Notes: generated from the sequence alone by a model not told the origin. A stretch of DNA of 8,441 nt from Acetobacteraceae bacterium (GCA_947475475.1 CANJOG010000061.1:1-8441); one strand, 5' to 3'; shown: positions 1 to 5,614, numbered from the stretch's first letter. Program-made: numbers and translations.

Positions 1-233
1 GAATCAATTGCGGTGGCCGTCTGGGCGGCGCGGAAATCGCGCGCGTCGAGTGGTATCGTGAAGGTCGGGTGCCGTTGCACACGCTGCGCGCTGACATCGA
101 TTACGGCACCGCGACAGCCAAGACCACTTACGGCACCTGTGGCGTTAAAGTGTGGGTCTTCAAGGGCGAAATCCTCGCCCACGATCCGCTCTCACAGGAT
201 CGCCGCGCCGCCGAACAGGCTCCGCAGCGCTAA
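1..233 (+). CDS. rpsC: 30S ribosomal protein S3, C-terminal part (5' end outside window)
   Basis: Only the last 76 complete codons are present; the first full codon begins at base 3 and the frame ends at TAA 231-233. The residues match the C-terminal domain of S3, including GRLGGAEIARVEWYREGRVP, then LRADIDYGTATAKTTYG and GVKVWVFKGEIL. In the family this domain follows the KH domain. S3 sits in the 30S head at the mRNA entry channel, where it contributes to mRNA unwinding and tRNA fidelity. The tail after GEIL is short (HDPLSQDRRAAEQAPQR) and variable, as usual. It is followed after 24 nt by rplP, the order found at the end of S10-type operons. The identification is secure; the gene is cut by the window edge, not broken. 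Confidence 0.96.
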   Translation, partial: INCGGRLGGAEIARVEWYREGRVPLHTLRADIDYGTATAKTTYGTCGVKVWVFKGEILAHDPLSQDRRAAEQAPQR

Positions 234-257
234 AGGCCGGGACGAAGGAACAGGACA

Positions 258-674
258 ATGCTTTCTCCCAAGCGCACCAAATACCGCAAGGCGCATAAGG
301 GCCGCATCCATGGCGACGCCAAGGGTGGCACCACGCTAAATTTCGGCGCCTACGGCCTTAAGGCCATGGAGCCGGAACGCGTGACAGCGAGGCAGATTGA
401 ATCTGCCCGTCGTGCCATCACCCGCGCCATGAAGCGCGCCGGCCGCGTCTGGATACGTATCTTCCCGGATGTTCCGGTTTCGCAGAAGCCCGCCGAAGTC
501 CGCATGGGCTCCGGCAAGGGTTCTCCGGAATTCTGGGTCGCCCGTGTGAAGCCAGGCCGCATCATGTTCGAGATCGATGGCGTGTCCAACGATCTGGCCC
601 GTGAGGCCCTGACTCTCGGCGCTGCGAAGCTGCCGATCAAGACCAAGTTCATCACCCGTATCGGGGAGGCGTAA
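258..674 (+). CDS. rplP: 50S ribosomal protein L16
   Basis: The 138-residue product has the usual L16 length (136 in E. coli) and starts MLSPKRTKYRKAHKGR, the family's N-terminal signature. Further matches are LTARQIE-like VTARQIESARRA at 43-54, WIRIFPDVPVSQKP at 65-78, VRMGSGKG at 81-88, and the C-terminal LGAAKLPIKTKF. L16 is a late-assembling 50S protein near the peptidyl-transferase centre that helps position A-site tRNA. R82 in the VRMG motif corresponds to Arg81 of E. coli L16, which is hydroxylated by the RoxA/YcfD oxygenase there; whether that happens here is unknown. The ATG at 258 follows a GAAGGA-type ribosome binding site at 243-248. The rpmC start lies 1 nt past its stop, so the two are probably translationally coupled. 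Confidence 0.98.
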   Translation: MLSPKRTKYRKAHKGRIHGDAKGGTTLNFGAYGLKAMEPERVTARQIESARRAITRAMKRAGRVWIRIFPDVPVSQKPAEVRMGSGKGSPEFWVARVKPGRIMFEIDGVSNDLAREALTLGAAKLPIKTKFITRIGEA

Positions 675-675
675 T

Positions 676-882
676 ATGACAAAGCCGACCGACATCCGGG
701 CGAAGAGCCCCGACCAGCTCACTGAAATGCTGGTCGAGCTGAAGCGCGAGCAGTTCAACCTGCGGTTCCAGGGCGCGACCGGCCAGCTCGAATCCGTTGC
801 CCGCGTGCGCAAGGTGCGTCGCGATATCGCGCGGGTGAAGACCATCCAGGCGGAGCGTTCGCGTTCCGCCGCCCAGTCTTAA
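676..882 (+). CDS. rpmC: 50S ribosomal protein L29
   Basis: This 68-residue, mostly helical, highly charged protein matches L29. It has the DIRAKSPDQLTEMLVELKRE N-terminal helix, the family core FNLRFQGATGQLE, and the basic second helix VRKVRRDIARVKTI. L29 packs near the polypeptide exit tunnel next to L23, where trigger factor and the signal recognition particle dock in E. coli. The ATG at 676 is preceded by GGGGAGG (663-669), which lies inside the last codons of rplP. The gap from the rplP stop is one base. The E. coli protein is 63 residues, and the few extra residues here are in the serine/arginine-rich C-terminal tail. The call is firm on sequence and position between rplP and rpsQ. Confidence 0.97.
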   Translation: MTKPTDIRAKSPDQLTEMLVELKREQFNLRFQGATGQLESVARVRKVRRDIARVKTIQAERSRSAAQS

Positions 883-895
883 GAGGAGAAGGGCG

Positions 896-1171
896 ATGCC
901 GAGGCGCGTCCTGACGGGGCGAGTGACCAGCGACAAGCAGGACAAGACCATTACGGTCTCCGTCGATCGTCGCATCATGCACCCGCTGTACAAGAAGTTT
1001 ATTCGTCGCTCGAAGAAATACGCGGCGCATGACGAAGCCAATAGCTGCAAGGTCGGCGATATGGTGCGCATTGAAGAGTGCCGCCCGATCAGCAAGCGCA
1101 AGACCTGGCAGGTTGTCGAGCGTAACGGCGAGTCCGTCGAGCGCGCGACCGATACCGTGCTCGCGGTCTGA
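896..1171 (+). CDS. rpsQ: 30S ribosomal protein S17
   Basis: The product has 91 residues and is an OB-fold S17 protein. The start MPRRVLTGRVTSDKQDKTITV and the segment HPLYKKFIRRSKKYAAHDE are family signatures, followed by GDMVRIEECRPISKRKTW, which is nearly invariant across bacteria. S17 is a primary 16S rRNA-binding protein of the 30S body. E. coli S17 is 84 residues; the extra residues are a C-terminal tail (ESVERATDTVLAV), a common variation. The ATG at 896 follows a strong purine-rich site AAGAGGAGAAGGG (881-893). It lies 13 nt after rpmC and 13 nt before rplN, consistent with a single spc-type message. Confidence 0.98.
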   Translation: MPRRVLTGRVTSDKQDKTITVSVDRRIMHPLYKKFIRRSKKYAAHDEANSCKVGDMVRIEECRPISKRKTWQVVERNGESVERATDTVLAV

Positions 1172-1184
1172 GAGGTACTGAACA

Positions 1185-1553
1185 ATGATCCATCCCGAGA
1201 CCAACCTGGAGGTCGCCGATAATTCCGGCGCCAAGCGGGTGCAGTGCATTAAGGTGCTGGGCGGCTCCAAGCGGAAGACCGCCTCGGTCGGCGACGTGAT
1301 CGTGGTGTCCATCAAGGACGCGATCCCCCGCGGCAAGGTCAAGAAGGGCGACGTTCACCAGGCGGTGATCGTGCGCACCTCTTATCCGGTGCGCCGTCCC
1401 GACGGCAGCGCGATCCGCTTCGACAAGAATGCGGCCGTGCTCATCAACAAGCAGCAGGAGCCGATTGGCACCCGCATCTTCGGCCCGGTTGTGCGCGAGC
1501 TCCGCGGCAAGAAGTTCATGAAGATCATCTCGCTGGCGCCGGAGGTTTTGTAA
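1185..1553 (+). CDS. rplN: 50S ribosomal protein L14
   Basis: The 122-residue product is almost collinear with E. coli L14 (123 residues). Hallmarks are LEVADNSGAKRVQCIKVLGG near the N-terminus, KDAIPRGKVKKGDV in the middle, VRRPDGSAIRFDKNAAVLIN, and the C-terminal IGTRIFGPVVRELR with FMKIISLAPEVL. L14 contacts 16S rRNA across the subunit interface (bridge B8) and is where the silencing factor RsfS binds in other bacteria. The ATG at 1185 has a GAGAGGT-type ribosome binding site at 1170-1176. Its TAA stop (1551-1553) shares its last base with the ATG of rplX, giving TAATG stop-start coupling. In E. coli rplN opens the spc operon, but here no promoter is evident in the 13 nt before it, so it is probably read through from upstream. 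Confidence 0.98.
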   Translation: MIHPETNLEVADNSGAKRVQCIKVLGGSKRKTASVGDVIVVSIKDAIPRGKVKKGDVHQAVIVRTSYPVRRPDGSAIRFDKNAAVLINKQQEPIGTRIFGPVVRELRGKKFMKIISLAPEVL

Positions 1554-1873
1554 TGGCCGCGCGTATTCGCAAGGGCGACCGCGTGCAGGTAATTACCGGC
1601 AGCGATCGCGGACGACAGGGTGAAGTTCTGCGCGTGATTCCGCGGGAAAGCCGCGCCGTCGTGCAGGGCGTCAACATCGCCACGAAGCATCAAAAGCCCC
1701 GCAGTGTGGGTGCTCCTGGTGGCATCGTGCGCGAAGAGGCGACGATTCATCTGTCGAACCTGAAACTGATCGACCCCAAGACCGACAAACCGACCCGCGT
1801 TGGCTTCCGCGTGCTCGAGGACGGTCGCAAGGTCCGCGTTGCCAAGGCTACCGGCAACGTGATCGAAGTCTGA
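1553..1873 (+). CDS. rplX: 50S ribosomal protein L24
   Basis: The 106-residue protein matches L24 (104 in E. coli). It opens with a KOW motif at about residues 5-32 (IRKGDRVQVITGSDRGRQGE), followed by VQGVNIATKHQKP, the PGGIVREEATIHLSNL segment and the TRVGFRVLEDGRKVRVAK C-terminal region. L24 is one of the two assembly-initiator proteins of the 50S subunit. It binds domain I of 23S rRNA and later lines the outer exit tunnel. The start ATG overlaps the rplN stop by one base (TAATG), with GGAGG at 1541-1545 as ribosome binding site inside rplN. The rplE start is 11 nt past its stop. Confidence 0.98.
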   Translation: MAARIRKGDRVQVITGSDRGRQGEVLRVIPRESRAVVQGVNIATKHQKPRSVGAPGGIVREEATIHLSNLKLIDPKTDKPTRVGFRVLEDGRKVRVAKATGNVIEV

Positions 1874-1877
1874 GGAG

Positions 1878-1910
1878 CGCGGCAATGACCGAGACACGCC
1901 AACTGCCGCG
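1878..1910 (+). promoter_or_regulatory. Inverted repeat enclosing the rplE start codon
   Basis: CGCGGCA at 1878-1884 is the exact reverse complement of TGCCGCG at 1904-1910, giving a possible 7-bp stem with a 19-nt loop containing the ATG at 1885. The Shine-Dalgarno GAGGAG (1872-1877) abuts the 5' arm. In E. coli, S8 represses spc-operon translation by binding mRNA at this same rplX-rplE junction. The placement is suggestive, but I could not recognise the S8-binding core of 16S helix 21 by eye. A chance match in GC-rich DNA is possible. Confidence 0.35.
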
Positions 1911-2442
1911 GATGCAACAGCGGTATGTCGATACGGTGAAGGCTTCTCTGCAGAAGGAGTTCAACTATACGAACCCGATGCAGGTTCCTAAGCTCGAGAA
2001 GATCGTCATCAATATGGGCGTGGGCGAAGCCGCCGGCGACCAGAAGAAGCTTGACGCCGCTGTGGCCGAGCTGACCGCGATTGCTGGTCAGAAGCCGGTC
2101 AAGACGGTGGCCAAGAAGGCGATCGCCGGTTTCAAGATTCGCAAGGGTCTGCCGATCGGATGCAAGGTGACCCTGCGCGCCGACCGCATGTATGAATTCC
2201 TTGACCGCCTGGTCACCATCGCTCTCCCGCGCGTCCGCGACTTCCGCGGCATTTCGGGCAAGGGCTTTGATGGTCGCGGGAATTTTGCGATGGGCATGAA
2301 AGAGCAGATTGTTTTCCCGGAAATCAACTACGACCGGGTGGACGCAATTCGCGGCATGGACATCGTGTTCGTCACCACGGCTAAGACCGATGCCGAAGCG
2401 AAGGCCCTGCTCAAGGCTTTCGATCTGCCCTTCGCCGCCTAA
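1885..2442 (+). CDS. rplE: 50S ribosomal protein L5
   Basis: The 185-residue product is L5 (179 in E. coli). Diagnostic segments are VPKLEKIVINMGVGEAAGD, GQKPVKTVAKKAIAGFKIR, GLPIGCKVTLR, the ALPRVRDFRGISGKGFDGRG core, the MGMKEQIVFPEINYD segment, and the RGMDIVFVTTAKTDAEAKAL C-terminus. L5 binds 5S rRNA with L18 and contacts P-site tRNA and S13 in the 30S head (bridge B1b). The ATG at 1885 follows TGAGGAG (1871-1877), which overlaps the rplX stop codon. A 7-bp inverted repeat (1878-1884 with 1904-1910) flanks the start codon and could influence translation. The N-terminus is a few residues longer than in E. coli. The next gene is unusually distant (76 nt) for this operon. Confidence 0.98.
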   Translation: MTETRQLPRMQQRYVDTVKASLQKEFNYTNPMQVPKLEKIVINMGVGEAAGDQKKLDAAVAELTAIAGQKPVKTVAKKAIAGFKIRKGLPIGCKVTLRADRMYEFLDRLVTIALPRVRDFRGISGKGFDGRGNFAMGMKEQIVFPEINYDRVDAIRGMDIVFVTTAKTDAEAKALLKAFDLPFAA

Positions 2443-2518
2443 GACAGACGTAACGCCGACACGCTTTTTTTGGAAAACCGCCGGGTGCGCCCGGCAGGTT
2501 CCGGAGGGTAAAGACAGG
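2443..2518 (+). promoter_or_regulatory. rplE-rpsN spacer with hairpin before the rpsN ribosome binding site
   Basis: This 76-nt spacer is far longer than the 0-13 nt between most genes here. It holds a run of seven T (2465-2471), then a perfect 6-bp hairpin: GCCGGG (2480-2485), loop TGCG, CCCGGC (2490-2495). CC (2478-2479) and GG (2497-2498) can add two pairs around a bulged A. The rpsN Shine-Dalgarno GGAGGG (2503-2508) starts a few bases later. The T-run precedes the hairpin, so this is not a terminator for the operon strand. An RNA-processing, mRNA-stability or translation-control element is the likelier reading. Confidence 0.4.
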
Positions 2519-2824
2519 ATGGCCAAGACCTCTCAGGTCAACCGGAATATCAAGCGGACGCGCATGGCAGCTCGTGATAAAGCCAAGCGTACCGCCTTGA
2601 AAGCGCTTGTCAAAGACAAGACGCTTCCGGTGGAAGACCGATTCAACGCCACGCTGAAGCTGGCCGAACTGCCCCGCAACGGAAGCCGCACCCGCGTGCG
2701 TCTGCGCTGCGAGCTGACCGGCCGGTCGCGCGGCAACTACCGCAAGTTCAAGCTCTGCCGTATCGCCTTGCGCGATCTGGCCAGCGCCGGGCAGATCCCG
2801 GGCATGACCAAGTCGAGCTGGTAA
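2519..2824 (+). CDS. rpsN: 30S ribosomal protein S14 (long, zinc-independent form)
   Basis: The product starting MAKTSQVNRNIKRTRMAAR has 101 residues, the same as E. coli S14. The C-terminal core LRCELTGRSRGNYRKFKLCR then ALRDLASAGQIPGMTKSSW is the S14 signature. It lacks the paired CxxC zinc ligands of the short form, so it is the long C-minus type. S14 sits in the 30S head near the decoding region with S3 and S10. The frame is open further upstream, overlapping rplE, but the start at 2519 is chosen because it begins the family alignment and has GGAGGG at 2503-2508 with suitable spacing. Its stop is 12 nt before rpsH. Confidence 0.97.
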   Translation: MAKTSQVNRNIKRTRMAARDKAKRTALKALVKDKTLPVEDRFNATLKLAELPRNGSRTRVRLRCELTGRSRGNYRKFKLCRIALRDLASAGQIPGMTKSSW

Positions 2825-2836
2825 GGAGGCACGAGA

Positions 2837-3235
2837 ATGTCGCTATCCGATCCGCTGGGCGATCTGCTCACCCGCATCCGCAACGCGCAACGTGCCCGCC
2901 AGACGAGCTGCGTCTCGCCGGCCTCGCACCTGCGTGCCAATGTGCTCGAAGTTCTCAAGCGTGAGGGCTTTATCCGTGGCTATTCCGCGGAAGAACTGCG
3001 CCCTGGTGTGAACCAGCTGCGCGTCGAGCTGAAATACAACGAAGGCGAGCCGGTTATTAAGGAGATCACCCGCATCTCCAAGCCGGGCCGCCGCGTGTAT
3101 TCCAAAATCAAGGAACTGCCGAGGGTCTATGCTGGCCTTGGTATTTCTATCCTGTCCACCCCTCGCGGGGTGTTGAGCGATGCCGAGGCCCGCGCTGCCA
3201 ATGTTGGCGGCGAGGTCCTCTGCCGCGTGTTCTGA
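2837..3235 (+). CDS. rpsH: 30S ribosomal protein S8
   Basis: The 132-residue protein matches S8 (130 in E. coli). The N-terminus SLSDPLGDLLTRIRNAQRA and the C-terminal STPRGVLSDAEARAANVGGE, ending LCRVF, are family signatures; the latter region makes the main contact with helix 21 of 16S rRNA. S8 is a primary 30S assembly protein of the platform. In E. coli it is also the translational repressor of the spc operon, binding mRNA near the rplE start. Whether it does so here is unproven, though a dyad lies at that spot. The ATG at 2837 follows TAAGGAGG (2822-2829), one of the strongest ribosome binding sites in the window; it overlaps the rpsN stop. rplF begins 13 nt downstream. Confidence 0.98.
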   Translation: MSLSDPLGDLLTRIRNAQRARQTSCVSPASHLRANVLEVLKREGFIRGYSAEELRPGVNQLRVELKYNEGEPVIKEITRISKPGRRVYSKIKELPRVYAGLGISILSTPRGVLSDAEARAANVGGEVLCRVF

Positions 3236-3248
3236 CGGAGAGCGATCG

Positions 3249-3782
3249 ATGTCACGCGTTGGCAAATATCCTGTCGAACTCCCCGCCGGTGTGCAGGTTG
3301 CGATCGTTGATCGCATCCTCACCGCCAAGGGCAAGCTCGGCGAAATGAAACTCACGCTCACCGACAAGGTGACGGTGGTGGCCGAAGGCTCCAGCGTCTC
3401 CGTTGCTCCGGCGGGCAGCGACAGTCAGTCCCGCATGATGTGGGGCACGACACGGGCGCTGATCGCCAATCTGGTGAAGGGCGTTTCCGTCGGCTACTCG
3501 AAGACGATGGAAATCACTGGCACCGGCTTCCGTGCAGCAGTGCAGGGCAGCAACCTGGTGATCAATCTCGGCTTCTCGCATGACGTGGTCTATCCGATCC
3601 CGGCTGGGATCAAGATCGTTTGCGAAAAGCCCACTTCGATCAAGGTCGAGGGGATGGACAAGCGCCAGGTTGGTCAGGTTGCGGCTGAAATTCGCGCTTG
3701 GCGTCCGCCCGAGCCGTATAAGGGCAAGGGTGTGAAGTACGAGAACGAGACCATCCTCCGCAAGGAAGGAAAGAAGAAGTAA
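3249..3782 (+). CDS. rplF: 50S ribosomal protein L6
   Basis: With the start at 3249 the product is 177 residues, the same as E. coli L6. It begins MSRVGKYPVELPAGV and has the two tandem L6 repeats. The first carries the family segments NLVKGVSVGYSKTMEITGTG and FRAAVQGSNLVINLGFSH. The second ends with VGQVAAEIRAWRPPEPYKGKG and then VKYENE, the most conserved L6 motif. L6 binds the sarcin-ricin region of 23S rRNA near the factor-binding centre. An in-frame ATG at 3180 exists inside rpsH but would add a foreign 23-residue extension; GGAGAG at 3237-3242 supports 3249. The TAA stop shares its last A with the ATG of rplR (TAATG), suggesting coupled translation. Confidence 0.98.
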   Translation: MSRVGKYPVELPAGVQVAIVDRILTAKGKLGEMKLTLTDKVTVVAEGSSVSVAPAGSDSQSRMMWGTTRALIANLVKGVSVGYSKTMEITGTGFRAAVQGSNLVINLGFSHDVVYPIPAGIKIVCEKPTSIKVEGMDKRQVGQVAAEIRAWRPPEPYKGKGVKYENETILRKEGKKK

Positions 3783-4144
3783 TGAGCGCAAATCGTGATT
3801 TGCGGGAACGGCGGCGCGAGCGCCTGCGGTTCCAGCTGCGCCGGAAGGCCGGGGGACGTCCGCGTCTCTCTGTGTTTCGCTCCAGCCAGCACATCTACGC
3901 CCAGGTGATCGATGACGAGCAGGGCAAGACCCTTGCCGCGGCCTCGAGCCTGGACAAGAACCTGCGCGAGAGCCTGAAGACCGGCGCGGATTGCGACGCG
4001 GCCACGGCCGTTGGCAAGCTCGTCGCCGAGCGTGCCCTGGCTGCCGGTGTCAAGGAAGTCGTCTTCGACCGCGGTTCCTATATCTATCATGGCCGCGTGA
4101 AAGCGCTGGCCGAAGCCGCCCGCGAAGGCGGGCTGGACTTCTGA
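3782..4144 (+). CDS. rplR: 50S ribosomal protein L18
   Basis: The 120-residue product matches L18 (117 in E. coli). The basic N-terminus (RDLRERRRERLRFQLRRKAG) is followed by RPRLSVFRSSQHIYAQVIDD. The middle has GKLVAERALAAGVKEVVFDR, and the end has YIYHGRVKALAEAAREGGLD; both are family hallmarks. L18 binds 5S rRNA and, with L5, anchors the 5S particle to the central protuberance of the 50S subunit. Its start overlaps the rplF stop by one base, and the purine-rich GGAAGGAAAG just upstream, within the rplF end, serves as ribosome binding site. The stop is 12 nt before rpsE. No anomalies are seen. Confidence 0.98.
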   Translation: MSANRDLRERRRERLRFQLRRKAGGRPRLSVFRSSQHIYAQVIDDEQGKTLAAASSLDKNLRESLKTGADCDAATAVGKLVAERALAAGVKEVVFDRGSYIYHGRVKALAEAAREGGLDF

Positions 4145-4156
4145 GGGATCTGAGCA

Positions 4157-4747
4157 ATGGCACGTGAACCGAGGGAAGGTGGCGGTCGTGGTCACGGTCG
4201 TGAGCGCGAACGGGACCGCGACGGCGGCGATGATCTGATCGACAAGCTGGTGACGATCAACCGCGTCGCCAAGGTGGTGAAGGGTGGGCGTCGTTTCGCC
4301 TTCGCCGCACTGGTGGTGGTTGGCGATCAGAAAGGCCGGGTTGGCTACGGCGCCGGCAAGGCGCGCGAAGTTCCGGAAGCGATCCGCAAGGCGACCGAAC
4401 GCGCGAAGAAGACGATGATCCGCGTCCCCATGAAGGAAGGCCGCACGCTGCATCATGACGTGACGGGCACCTTCGGGGCCGGTTCCGTTATCCTGCGCGC
4501 CGCATCTCCTGGCACCGGCATCATCGCCGGCGGCCCGATGCGTGCGGTGTTCGAGACGCTGGGTGTTGGCGATGTCGTGGCCAAGTGCCTCGGCAGTCGC
4601 AACCCGCATAACATGGTGAAGGCGACCTTCGCCGCGTTGCAGAAGTGCGCGAGCCCCCGCTCGGTTGCTTCGCGCCGTGGCAAGAAGGTCAGCGATATCC
4701 TTGGCAGCCGTCCGGGCGCCGCAGTGCAGGAGGGCGCAGATGCCTGA
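4157..4747 (+). CDS. rpsE: 30S ribosomal protein S5 with charged N-terminal extension
   Basis: The 196-residue product matches S5 (about 167 in E. coli). The core starts near residue 25 (DDLIDKLVTINRVAKVVKGG), continues RRFAFAALVVVGDQKGRVGY and GAGKAREVPEAIRKA, and has GTGIIAGGPMRAVFE and the RGKKVSDILG end. S5 shapes the mRNA entry site and decoding accuracy. The VKGGR loop, where spectinomycin-resistance changes occur in other bacteria, looks wild type. The first 24 residues are an R/G/E/D-rich, probably disordered extension (REGGGRGHGRERERDRDGG), and there is a short C-terminal tail. Alphaproteobacterial S5 is often longer than the E. coli protein, so this need not be novel. GAGGGA at 4143-4148 serves the ATG at 4157. 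The end overlaps rpmD by 8 nt. Confidence 0.97.
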   Translation: MAREPREGGGRGHGRERERDRDGGDDLIDKLVTINRVAKVVKGGRRFAFAALVVVGDQKGRVGYGAGKAREVPEAIRKATERAKKTMIRVPMKEGRTLHHDVTGTFGAGSVILRAASPGTGIIAGGPMRAVFETLGVGDVVAKCLGSRNPHNMVKATFAALQKCASPRSVASRRGKKVSDILGSRPGAAVQEGADA

Positions 4748-4931
4748 GAGCAAAAAGGTCCGACTGACGCAGACCGGTTCACCGATCGGTCGCCTGCCTG
4801 GTCAGCGTGAAACGCTGATCGGTCTGGGTCTGAACAAGATGCGCCGCACAAGCGAACTCGTGGATACTCCCTCGGTTCGCGGCATGATCCGCAAGGTTGC
4901 TCACCTGATCAAGGTCGAGGAACTGTCCTGA
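4740..4931 (+). CDS. rpmD: 50S ribosomal protein L30
   Basis: The 63-residue product (59 in E. coli) matches L30. It has VRLTQTGSPIGRLPGQRETL, then IGLGLNKMRRTSELVDTPSV, then RGMIRKVAHLIKVEE, all typical of bacterial L30. L30 is a small peripheral 50S protein contacting 23S rRNA domains II and V. The chosen ATG (4740) overlaps the rpsE stop by 8 nt and is preceded by AGGAGGG at 4728-4734, an almost ideal ribosome binding site. An in-frame upstream ATG at 4665 lies inside rpsE and would add non-family sequence, so it was rejected. The stop codon lies inside a perfect hairpin (4926-4944). Confidence 0.96.
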   Translation: MPESKKVRLTQTGSPIGRLPGQRETLIGLGLNKMRRTSELVDTPSVRGMIRKVAHLIKVEELS

Positions 4932-4944
4932 GCCTGGCTCAGGA
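4926..4944 (+). promoter_or_regulatory. Perfect hairpin at the rpmD stop, just before the rplO ribosome binding site
   Basis: TCCTGAGC (4926-4933) pairs exactly with GCTCAGGA (4937-4944) across a CTG loop, giving an 8-bp stem; G4925 and T4945 could add a wobble pair. The rpmD stop TGA (4929-4931) is in the 5' arm. The rplO ribosome binding site GGAAGGAA (4946-4953) starts directly after the 3' arm. No T-run follows, so it is not an intrinsic terminator. It may tune rplO re-initiation or mark an mRNA cleavage or stability site; that role is inference. Confidence 0.45.
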
Positions 4945-4960
4945 TGGAAGGAATTGAGCT

Positions 4961-5443
4961 ATGAAGCTGAATGAATTGCGCGACAATCCCGGTGCGCGGC
5001 CCAAGTCGAAGCGTCTTGGCCGTGGTATCGGTTCCGGCAAGGGTAAGACGTCGGGTAAGGGCGTAAAGGGCCAGAAGGCGCGCGAAGGCGTGTCGCTGAA
5101 CGGCTTCGAAGGCGGCCAGCTCCCCATCTATCGGCGTCTGCCGAAGCGTGGGTTCCATAACATCTTCCGCAAGGAATATGCCCCGGTGAATCTCGGCACG
5201 CTGAACGCCGCGATCGAAGCCGGCCGGATCGATGCCGGTCAGCCTGTTACCGAGGATGTGCTCCGTGCGGCCGGTCTGATCCGTGGCGGCAAGGTTGCGG
5301 GCGTGCGTCTGCTGGCCAATGGTGAGATCACCCGCCCCGTGCAGGTGACCGTCTCCGGCGCGTCGGCTGCCGCGATCGCGGCGGTGCAGGCTGCTGGCGG
5401 CGCGGTGACCACGACGGTCGCGGCCAAGGTCGCCGAGGCCTGA
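4961..5443 (+). CDS. rplO: 50S ribosomal protein L15
   Basis: The 160-residue product (144 in E. coli) is L15. It begins MKLNELRDNPGARPKSKRLG and has the glycine/lysine-rich rRNA-binding stretch RGIGSGKGKTSGKGVKGQKA. Next come the conserved FEGGQLPIYRRLPKRGF motif and FRKEYAPVNLGTLN, then a C-terminal fold ending VTVSGASAAAIAAVQAAGG. L15 is a late-assembling 50S protein whose extended N-terminus threads into 23S rRNA. The C-terminal tail is alanine/valine-rich and a little longer than in E. coli. The ATG at 4961 has GGAAGGAA at 4946-4953. It is followed by a 171-nt spacer before secY, the longest within the spc part of the window. Confidence 0.98.
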   Translation: MKLNELRDNPGARPKSKRLGRGIGSGKGKTSGKGVKGQKAREGVSLNGFEGGQLPIYRRLPKRGFHNIFRKEYAPVNLGTLNAAIEAGRIDAGQPVTEDVLRAAGLIRGGKVAGVRLLANGEITRPVQVTVSGASAAAIAAVQAAGGAVTTTVAAKVAEA

Positions 5444-5614
5444 GCATGACTTTCCCGGCGTCAGCCGCGCTTGCCGCCCGGTTATTGGGCAGGCTTGCTC
5501 GGACGGCGGCGGCACTCTAGCTACTTGAGTTGCGGCGCCCCGGACCTTCCGGTCGGCGCCGCTTCCATGATGAGCCGCCCGAGTCTCCGGGGGCGTGACA
5601 CGAAGGATACCGGC
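5444..5614 (+). promoter_or_regulatory. rplO-secY spacer with a strong GC-rich inverted repeat
   Basis: This 171-nt gap holds a perfect 8-bp dyad, GCGGCGCC (5532-5539) with GGCGCCGC (5555-5562). The 15-nt interior can fold again as CCGGA/TCCGG (5540-5544 with 5548-5552) or GACC/GGTC, leaving a small bulge. A weaker bulged hairpin lies at 5473-5494. No T-run follows the main dyad, so it is not a standard terminator, though a Rho-independent pause or attenuator-like role is possible. I see no convincing sigma70 promoter. The secY reading frame stays open upstream from a TTG at 5471, but the encoded extension is not SecY-like. Confidence 0.4.

Noticed and set aside
2465..2495. Intrinsic terminator between rplE and rpsN
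   Set aside because: On the operon strand the T7 run lies before the hairpin, not after it. On the other strand only a short, interrupted T stretch follows, and no minus-strand gene is present.
2309..2518. S14 with a 70-residue upstream extension overlapping rplE
   Set aside because: The extension is an out-of-frame reading of L5 coding sequence; the start at 2519 gives the exact 101-residue family length with GGAGGG upstream.
3180..3248. Upstream start for L6 inside rpsH
   Set aside because: It adds residues from another frame of rpsH; the ATG at 3249 yields 177 residues and the family N-terminus MSRVGKYP.
4665..4739. Upstream start for L30 inside rpsE
   Set aside because: The extra residues derive from rpsE in another frame, and AGGAGGG is placed for the ATG at 4740.
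3674..4753. Long open frame on the minus strand (359 codons) opposite rplF, rplR, rpsE and rpmD
   Set aside because: It is antisense to four secure ribosomal genes. GC-rich third positions suppress stops in antisense frames, and the translation shows no recognisable domain. Other antisense frames, such as 6245-7081 opposite secY, are explained the same way.
5471..5614. SecY extended N-terminally from a TTG at 5471 or ATG at 5567/5570
   Set aside because: The frame is open, but the extra residues are not SecY-like, cross the strong dyad, and lack a ribosome binding site. The ATG at 5615 has AAGGAT and begins the family N-terminus.
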